Shown one piece after another: positions 56,987 through 64,000 of a stretch of 64,000 bases of DNA. Each line of letters begins with the position of its first letter. Within the stretch, counting starts at the first letter, position 1. The notes beneath the pieces are model-generated. The model was not told the origin of the DNA, made no database searches, and saw only the letters and a program-made list of their open reading frames with translations. This stretch comes from Salvator merianae (taxonomy: Eukaryota; Chordata; Lepidosauria; Squamata; Teiidae): positions 630,180 to 694,179 of the forward strand of contig QVOM02000091.1 of the NCBI GenBank assembly GCA_003586115.2, in the 5' to 3' direction. The position numbers were made by a program, and so were the translations under genes.

Positions 56987-57405
56987 CACACTGCCCCTTA
57001 TTCCAGAACAAATTCCGGAATAAGGGACAGCAGTCCACACACTAGTGTGGACTAGACCAAGCCCGGCACCCATTGTGCTTAACCTGCAATGGTGCCCTAT
57101 TCCAGTAGCTTGTATAGACTTCAATGCTGAAGTCTACAACTGGACCAAGGGTAGCATACACCAGGCCACGGAAGGCATGTGGATGGCACACCCCCAAGGT
57201 CTGGTATGCCACAAAACTGGCCAGGCCAAAACCTGCCACTGCCTCCAAGGAATTTTCGGAGGCAGCAGTAAGGACTGGAGCAGAATGGGATGTCCAAATG
57301 CGGACAGCTCTCTACCACTCCACTGGCAGCCCAACCTAGCTTGTTCGGGGATAGGGCCACCTACCCCATCCCAGAACACAACACACAAGTGTGGAACGAC
57401 CCTTA
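56987..57405. mobile_element. MITE with GGGCCCTTTCCACAC ends
   Basis: The start is gggccctttccacactgccc and the end gtgtggaacgaccctta. Palindromic pairs include 'ttattccagaacaaattcc' and 'ggaataaggg'. Non-coding. Confidence 0.6.
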
Positions 57406-57489
57406 GGCATCATCCTCAGGATTCTTCTGAGTTTTGGATTTTATCCTGATGTTCTACCACACTTCTTCCTACAACCCTCAGGTTCACTA

Positions 57490-57720
57490 CTACTACATTT
57501 ATTTTATACCACACATTTTTACCCTTAAGGACACTCAGGGCAGTTTACAATAGATGAAAATTAAAGCATATATTAACAATACATTAAAAATGCAAAAGGG
57601 AGAATCCTGTAAAAGCATCACTATAACGTTATTTTAACGGTCAATGCTCAGTTATATAAAACACAACATAAGCTGTTCCACAATTCTGCCAGCTCCTAGA
57701 AATTACTCTCCACCCCCAAA
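57490..57720 (-). mobile_element. LINE-type 3' tail, antisense
   Basis: It starts with a T-rich 'atttattttatacc' and 'cactcagggcagtttacaat', the antisense tail layout also seen at 2129 and 23281. Confidence 0.5.
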
Positions 57721-57881
57721 GTGCCTAAGAAAAAGGTTTCATTTTAATCTGACACCTGGAAGAGAACACATAAGGCTCCAAACCAGTTTCTAAGGAGAGT
57801 GAATTCCAAAAACATAGAACTACCCCTATAAAGGCCCTAATTACTTTGTTGTACACAACACAAGAAAATGTGGTGCACATA

Positions 57882-58400
57882 GGGCCTGTTCGCACTCAGC
57901 GAGAGGAACGTTCCAGGACACTCACTAGTACAGAGCGTTTGCACCTGCAAACAGCCCCAGCTGACTTGAAACCTACCAAAGCCTACCTGATGCTCACCTG
58001 AAGCCAAATAGCGCTGGTCAAGAAAATTGTAGTCTGGAAGCTAACTTGCATGACCAGGTGCAGATCAGGAAAGGTGCGTTCACACCACTTCCTGGTGTGG
58101 AATGGTGGTGGAGCGGGGACTGCGTGGCCGCGCAGGCATTGTCAGACAGTTCAGACCCAGGTGTGGACTTTGGGGTCCTGACCCTGGCAGCCATTTTGGA
58201 AACAAGTCCAGACACAGCTCCTCTGGGTCCGAACACAGCTACCTAACTAGTGCATTCCCACTCGCACTGCTCCCCCTGCTGGTCAGCTTGCAAACTGTTC
58301 CACTGCTGACAAGTGCTAATACTCATCACCGTGCCTGATCCTGGCCCGCTCGAACCCTGCTAATTGGAAAGTTATACTATTGTAAGTGTGAAAATGGCCA
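57882..58400. mobile_element. GGGCCTGTTC-terminus element, uninterrupted copy
   Basis: It starts gggcctgttcgcactcagc and ends gtaagtgtgaaaatggcc. It is the inverse counterpart of 14655-15531 without the two nested MITEs. Confidence 0.7.
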
Positions 58401-58489
58401 TAGTTATACTTTGGAATTTGATACCACGAGATGCGGTGTTGGCTAGCAGCTTGGATGGTAACGAAAAAGGCTTATATTAATTGATAGAA

Positions 58490-58880
58490 GTCAGGGCTAT
58501 CAATAACTTCCAAAGAACAAATGCTGGAAGACTACAAGCAGAGCAACCTGTGTGTTCATGTCCTGCTGGTGGGCTTCCCTAGGCAGCTGGTTGGCCACTG
58601 CGAAAACAGACTGCTGGGCTAGATGCACCATGGGTCCAATCCAGTGAGGCATTTCTTCCATATTTATGGAAATCAGGCCTGCCAACGGCTGTTAGCCCTG
58701 ATGACAGCAGGAAGTGGTCTGCCCCTGAAGGCCAGCTGTTAGGAGAATGCAAGCAGAGCAAGCTGTGTGCTCGTGACCTGCTCATCGACTTCCCTGTACA
58801 GCTGGTTGCCAACTGTCAGAGCAGGCTGCTGGACTAGATGGGCAATGGGTCTGATCCAGCAGGGCACTTCTTATGTTCTC
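58490..58880 (+). mobile_element. LINE 3' tail, two partial copies
   Basis: Two overlapping units with 'gactagatgggcaatggg' and 'tccagcagggcacttcttat' at the end. They belong to the broad tail group seen at 54995. Confidence 0.6.
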
Positions 58881-58908
58881 AGTTATGATATTTCTATCCC
58901 ACCTTGGC

Positions 58909-59085
58909 CCTTTCTGCACTTGGCCTTATTGTGGATTATATCCCGGAATAGGGACCTGTCATCTACATGCTAGTGCAAACTATAAAAGGTCTTGCCCAGG
59001 ACCTACCATAGTCTGCAATAGCATGCAGATGGCAGGTATCTATTCTGAGATATAATCTGAAATAAGTCCAAGTGCAGAAAGGCCC
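58909..59085. mobile_element. Palindromic MITE with GGCCCTTTCTGCACTTGGCC ends
   Basis: The ends are ggccctttctgcacttggcc and aagtgcagaaaggcc. It is a sister of 3886-4055 and 14789-14968. Confidence 0.78.
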
Positions 59086-59178
59086 CTTGTCTCGAAAGAC
59101 CCAAAGAGGCATATACCATTCTGCTCTGTTTTATCCTCACATCAACCCTATAAGGCAGATTTGGCTGAAAGATAATCG

Positions 59179-59318
59179 GCCTTATCGCACTTTCTACCTC
59201 AGAATGGGATAATTATAGTCCAGCTGCTCCTGGTACAGCAGTGGAGCACTCCGCAGCTGCACTGGGAGAAGCTGAACTATAATTATCACATTCTAAGGTA
59301 GAAAGTGTGAAAAGGTCC
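59179..59318. mobile_element. Palindromic MITE, sister of 15242-15385
   Basis: The ends are cggccttatcgcactttc and gaaagtgtgaaaaggtcc, and the interior 'cagctgctcctggta' pairs as in 15242. Confidence 0.75.
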
Positions 59319-59532
59319 AGTGACTGACACACCCACAGAGCTTTTGTGGTCAAGTGGGGATTAGAACCCAGGAACCTGTGTGTCCTAATCCAGCAGTCTA
59401 GCTACCACTGTTTTCGTTCTCTGTCACTGATCACCCTGTGCTTAACATCAGACAGAGAAGGGGATGCAGAGAAGAGCCTCAGATCTTGAGCAGAGTCTGG
59501 ACTAGGGCTGCATCCAGACATCACTTAGTACC

Positions 59533-59724
59533 TATCAGAATCCCTTCTTCCATATAATCCAGATTGCATCCAGACATTACTTACTTATTGCATTATATTT
59601 GTATATTCCAGAAAAAAACATGGATATTCCGGGATATCCAGGTTTTATTCCAGAATATCTAAATATAGCAGAATAAGTAAGTGGATGCAATCTGGATTAT
59701 ATGGAAGAAGGGATTCTGATAGGC
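59533..59724. mobile_element. 192-bp palindromic MITE with near-identical outer arms
   Basis: The arms start tatcagaatcccttcttcca and end in the inverse at 59724. About 40 outer bases pair exactly; the inner arm (ttccagaa, atatcc) is looser. The high arm identity suggests a recent insertion. Confidence 0.75.
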
Positions 59725-59914
59725 ACCATGTCCTAAATTATATAGGGCTTTGAAGGCCAAGAGAACTGAAACCAGAAACATCAGAAGCCAATGCACACAA
59801 GCAAAGAGTAGGTTCCCATCCAAAGCCATACCACCATATTCTGATCACCTCCAGTCCCCAAACTAAAGGGTGAACCAACTGGTATCCTGGTACAGTACAA
59901 GAACGAGACCCTTT

Positions 59915-60370
59915 CTGACCCCCTCTTTTCTGCACTCTGATGTGGAACAGAGAGCCCACCCCTTGATAGCATGCTCTGCCTGCACCGGACAGAGCACATA
60001 CCAAAATGGCTACTTAGACCAGGACAGTGGTAAACCTTTTTTAAAAGGTCTACCTCCAGCCTGCTCATGGGTAAACTGGCCTAGGAGGCGTGTGAAAGGG
60101 TGCATGCCTTAGTGGGCCAGTTTAGTAGGAGGACCCATTTCAGCGGCACACAAAATTATGTTGCCAAAATGGATCCCCAGGAGAATTCAAGGCCAGGAAC
60201 TTTCATTTCTGGCCATCAGAGCTCCTGTAACAAACTCTGAGTCTCATGCAGGCTTCGGAGTGTCCCGAAATAGTCCTCCCAAGTGTGGGTGGCCTTGTTC
60301 CAGAGCAGCTCCAGCTGGGAACCACTCCAGTAGGAATGTACCAGCTGGAGCAGACCTATCCCCATCAGAT
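59915..60370. mobile_element. Degraded MITE related to 53530-54120
   Basis: It shares 'ccatttcagcggcac' and 'gaactttcatttctggcc', with the pair 'aacctttt' / 'aaaaggtctacc'. Borders are uncertain. Confidence 0.45.
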
Positions 60371-60424
60371 GCCGAAACGGACAGCATCTCCTCAAACACT
60401 GCCTTACAGTGGACCCAGCAATAG

Positions 60425-60829
60425 GATTGGCCCTATTCTCAGTTGCGCAAGAAGGAAGGACTAGAAACAATGGGATGAAACTTCAAGGGAGTAGATACAG
60501 GCTAGATATTAGGAAAAACTTTCTGACCGTAAGGGCAATCAGTCACTGGAACAGGTTACCACAGGAGGTGGTGGGCTCTCCTTCGCTGGAGGTCTTCAAG
60601 AAGAGGCTGGACGGATATCTGTCTGGGATGGTTTAGTGAATCCTGCATTGAGCAGGAGGTTGGCCTCGATGACCCTGCAGGTCCCTTCCAACTCTATGAT
60701 TCTATGATTCAAGAGGTTGTTCGTGCGGAGACTGCCGGTGCCAGACTGCCAGACATCTTCCACACAGTCCGATGGGTCGTGCCAGCTGGCTTTGGGAATG
60801 CTCATTCAACATGCCAGCACGTTCCCTGG
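60425..60829 (+). mobile_element. CR1 LINE 3' end with the same 3' extension as 4204-4760
   Basis: Sense CR1 3' end (aactctatgattctatgatt), followed at 60711-60829 by a segment starting aagaggttgttcgtgcgg and ending 'ccagcacgttccc'. That segment is the inverse complement of the 105-bp piece between the two CR1 termini near 4238-4341. Confidence 0.85.
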
Positions 60830-61214
60830 GAAACACGGCCTCCTTGGCAACATGCTGGCTGCAGGTGGTTCTCAGCTGGAAAATTCCTGGGTGTAAAAAC
60901 CATACCCAGAAGCACTCCAGAAGGAGACCAGGATTCCAGGGTTCAGTTGGCTCCAGCCACTGTTACGTGGACAGGGGATGATTGCCTGGAACAGTTGACA
61001 CAATTCATGGTGTCTGGCAACATTTTCATGATTTCTGAAAACAGCCCAGTTCTGGGGACATTTCTAAGTAAGTCACAGAATTCCCCTGGCCTTGAGCTCC
61101 TTAGACAGGGCAGGATGCGACTGCTGTCCTGCAGATGGTTGTCAACACACACTGCAGCATCCTGTCCCTTCCTGGTGCAATTTCTGGGGAACAGGAAGTT
61201 GAATTAGGTACCTG

Positions 61215-61660
61215 ATTGAAGGATATAAAATCATACACGGTGTGGAAAAGGTAAATAGAGAGAAAATCTTTTCTCTATCACACAACACTGGAACCAAGGG
61301 TCACTCAATGAAGCTGATGGGCGGGAGAGTTAACTTAGGACTGACGAGGGGAAGTATTTTTTCACCCAGAGCATCATTGGTCTGGAATTTACTACCAGAA
61401 GAGGTGGTGACAGCAACCAGCCTGGATAGCTTTAAGAATGGATTGGACAGATTCATGGAGATCAGGTGTATCAATGGCTATTAGAACTGGTGCCCCCAAG
61501 TTGGCAGGAGGCCTCTAAAGGCCATCTGCAGGGAGTCGAGAGCAGATGAAGGTTTTGCCTTTGTCTTCTGCTGGAGAAGCCCAGAAGCAGTTGGTGGGGT
61601 GCTGTGTTAGACAGGATGCTGGACTAGATGGGCTGTGGCCTGACCCAGCAGGGATCATGT
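61215..61660 (+). mobile_element. LINE 3' UTR (CR1/L3-like)
   Basis: It is colinear with 48480-48920: 'gaaaatcttttctctatcac', 'gaggggaagtattttttcac', 'tttactaccagaagaggtgg', end 'gactagatgggctgtggcc'. Confidence 0.7.
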
Positions 61661-62124
61661 CCATGTCTAAAGAAGGCTGCAGATAGGCTAGCAGCAGTTA
61701 CATGAGTTGCACCTTCACGTGTGCCCAGATTGGGGAAAGAAGATGACACACAAGGACAGAAGGAGAAGGCAAACATAATCCAGTGGCAATAGAAGGTCCT
61801 GTTGGAATAGGCTTGGGGTAGGGGAGAATATCAGCTCAGTATCACTCACACTCAGGCTTGGCCAGTCTCCACGGCTGCCAACAAGAATCAGGCGCCACAG
61901 AGATGCATCTATGACTGCTGAGGACTTGGGGGGCTTCTGCACTGGTCCCACTGGCAGAGCTGGAGCAAAACATCCCCATAAAATGTGGGGAGTTACAATT
62001 ATCCTACTTCCCCAACGCTGCCACTTAAATGTTGACTATTGTATAAGACTGTATCTGAAGCTCCGTAATCTGCCTGTCATTATTTCTGGTGTTCTTTTGG
62101 ATTATAAATATATAAATAAATGCA

Positions 62125-62566
62125 AAAAAAAATGGAGAAAGGGAAAAAAATCGAAGGAAGGAGGGAGGGAAGGAAGGAAAGGGAGGAAGGAAGGAAGAAA
62201 GAAGAGACAGAAGAATGGAAGGAAAGAAAGGGAGAAAGACGGAACGAAGAAGGGAGGGGAGGAAGGAGAGAGAGAAGGAAGGAAGAAGGGAGGGAAAGGA
62301 AGGGAAGAAAGAGAAAGTGAAAGGAAGAAAGGAGGGAGGGAAGGAAAGAAAGAGATAGAGAGAAGGAAAAAGGGAGGGACTGAAGGAAGAAAGGGAGGGA
62401 AAGGAAGGGGAAAAAGAAAGAGAGAAAGAAGGAAGGCAGAAGAGAGAAAGGGAAGGAAAGAAAGAGAGAGAGAGATTAGGAAGGAGGGAAGTAAGGAAAG
62501 AGAGGAGAAAGAAGGAAAGAAGGAAGGAAGGAGAAAGAGAAAGAGAAAAGAGAGAGAAAGGAACAT
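62125..62566 (+). repeat. Long polypurine tract (GGAA/GAAA/GGGA)
   Basis: About 440 bp is almost purely purine on the plus strand, a degenerate mix of GGAA, GAAAG, GGGA and GAGA units. It is open in all plus frames by composition and not coding. It lies upstream of the last found DDAH2 exon, in its intron 1. Confidence 0.95.
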
Positions 62567-63006
62567 CTTCCAGAAAGGACTTCAGTCAGAGAGCTAAGAC
62601 CCAATGAGCAATAGCGAGGACTGTTTACACAAGGCAAAGGAACGTCATGCTTCAGCGTGGAAAATGTCCTACACGTAATGGACACTCAGTAAGCATCCTG
62701 CTGGTCTGGGAAAGGTCAGAACAATACAGAGATCCTATCTGCTGCCAGCTGTCCACTGGTGTTCTGTGGAAGCGACAAAGTTCTTAAGCAGGAGCTGCAG
62801 TTAGCAGGCAAAAGCCAAAAGTGGGGGGCGTGGGAGATAACCCTGCAAAGCTCTTATGAGCTTCTTAACTGACCCTGGCTAATAGGCTACAAAGGGGATG
62901 CTCCCAAGACAAGGAGGAAGTGTGCCCCTGTCCTTCGCAAGATCCACATTATCCTGTGGCCAGTGGCTAAAACACCCTACCACTGGTAAGGAACCCATGA
63001 AAGTAA
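62567..63006. other. Unassigned intronic sequence
   Basis: No gene or repeat that I can name. Confidence 0.4.
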
Positions 63007-63454
63007 GGCCCTTTCTGCGTGGGCTCTTAATCCAAATTAAGGGGCTGAGTAGTAAGTATCTGGGCCTTTAGATCCGCTGGTGTGGTTCCATCAGTTTTAG
63101 ATGGAGCGTGATCCCAATCAGGGAGGCCCCGATTGGGGTTATTGGTAGACCTTTTTAGTCAGGTCCACCAGCGGGACCAGTGGCCCTGATCTAGAACACG
63201 ACGGGTGCGCAGAAGGCGTGCAGAAATGCACCCCTCTCCGAGGTTAGGAACTTTTGTTCCTAGCCCTCGGAGGCATGGAAACGCAGTCACAAAGCTCGCG
63301 CAAGCTTCAAGGCCGAGATGTGGGCTGTTCTGGATCAATACCGTTGTTCAAACCTCACTGATCCTGGTCACGCCTTCTCATGTTCAGAGTCAGTGGGCCC
63401 AGCCGTTCCAGACTCACTGATTCCAAACGTGGGCCATTCTCTGCAGAAAGGCCC
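63007..63454. mobile_element. MITE with GGCCCTTTCTGC ends
   Basis: The start is ggccctttctgcgtggg and the end ctctgcagaaaggccct. The centre is 'gtagacctttttagtcaggtccacc'-like. It is a relative of 37363-37848. Confidence 0.65.
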
Positions 63455-64000
63455 TAAAATGGCTTCTACAGTTCCTTGGTCCCTATAGGGAGAGGGAATA
63501 TTTCTTCACCTGTTATTGGAAGTTAGGAAGAAAAGTTTTGTTTTTCTAGTGGATTAGCAATATAAACTCCTTGACCACAGAAAGGGTACTAGCACATTCT
63601 ATTCACACCATTCTTGGGGAAGCAAAAATCCAGCAGCTTGCTAGTTGTAAGACAGGAAACTGAAACTCATATTAACACTGGCGTTTCATCTCCTCGGTCA
63701 GCTTCAAAAATACCTTTTATCATTCCTCTTTATTTCCATCAGATACTCCTTAATGAGCACTCTGGGCTTATGCTGAGATAGCATGAGCCTGTCCTTTAAC
63801 AACAACAAAAAGCCAGCAGAAAATGCATTTTGCACACCGTCAAAAGCATCCTTCTCTTCCAGGTAATTTTTATAAGAAGTGCCTCTTTTTCCATTGACAA
63901 GAGAAACTTTCTGTACGCAGATACAGTCGCTTAAAATGGTTTGAGAACAACAAACCCCAGCCCACACACAGACACACAAAGATGGCAAGTTTATGGACAC
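63455..64000. other. Right edge: unassigned sequence
   Basis: A minus-strand frame is open from 64000 to 63704, but it shows no domain I recognise and no convincing donor. DDAH2 exon 1 was looked for here and not seen. Confidence 0.4.

Noticed and set aside
61830..61951. Minus-strand exon-like frame (KSSAVIDASLWRLILVGSRG) ending at a gtgagt
   Set aside because: I recognise no domain and it does not resemble DDAH exon 1. The acceptor side is unclear. Kept only as a possible untranslated or unrelated exon.
62102..62597. Long open frames on both strands (228 and 154 codons)
   Set aside because: They are produced by the polypurine tract, which lacks stop codons by composition.
63704..64000. 98-codon minus-strand frame at the right edge
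   Set aside because: No recognisable family and no clear splice sites; it is cut by the window edge.

Overview
The window is vertebrate genomic DNA, most likely from a squamate reptile. The repeats point that way: CR1/L2-type LINE tails, tRNA-derived SINEs, Penelope-like elements, solo retroviral LTRs, a Tc1 element, and a very dense load of short inverted-repeat (MITE) elements with related ends. Species assignment is inference. No prokaryotic features are present, and almost all short open frames are chance frames inside repeats.

Three spliced genes can be supported. (1) At the left edge on the minus strand are the first two coding exons of MPIG6B (G6b, an inhibitory Ig-domain receptor of platelets): a signal-peptide exon at 3607-3673 and an IgV exon at 1144-1452, joined in compatible phase. 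(2) In the middle on the plus strand is a TRAF-family gene. Its coiled coil and complete TRAF-C (MATH) domain lie in exons 34035-34334, 36743-36920, 41033-41181 and 45098-45316. Two candidate 5' exons (17171-17208 and 32269-32338) would give a short protein of about 306-317 residues with no RING and no TRAF zinc fingers. (3) On the right on the minus strand are the last five coding exons of DDAH2 (53268-53367 down to 47555-47671). They total 184 codons plus stop, and all phases agree. Coding exon 1 was not found and probably lies beyond 64000.

MPIG6B and DDAH2 are neighbours in the mammalian MHC class III region, so this is almost certainly the reptile MHC class III segment. A TRAF gene between them has no counterpart in the human order as I know it. 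TRAF1 and TRAF2 sit in the 9q33-34 MHC paralogon, so this may be a surviving MHC-side TRAF ohnolog. This is the most interesting observation in the window. The TRAF gene and DDAH2 are convergent; the TRAF gene and MPIG6B are divergent.

The rest is introns and intergenic DNA filled with repeats: nested MITEs, three hAT-type elements with exact 8-bp target duplications inside DDAH2 introns, a 1.5-kb Tc1 element with long inverted repeats in the last TRAF intron, two LTRs near 12-13 kb, a U6 snRNA copy inside an inverted pair of Penelope-like ends, CR1 copies sharing an unusual 3' extension, and several microsatellites. Repeat boundaries are approximate unless target duplications are stated.
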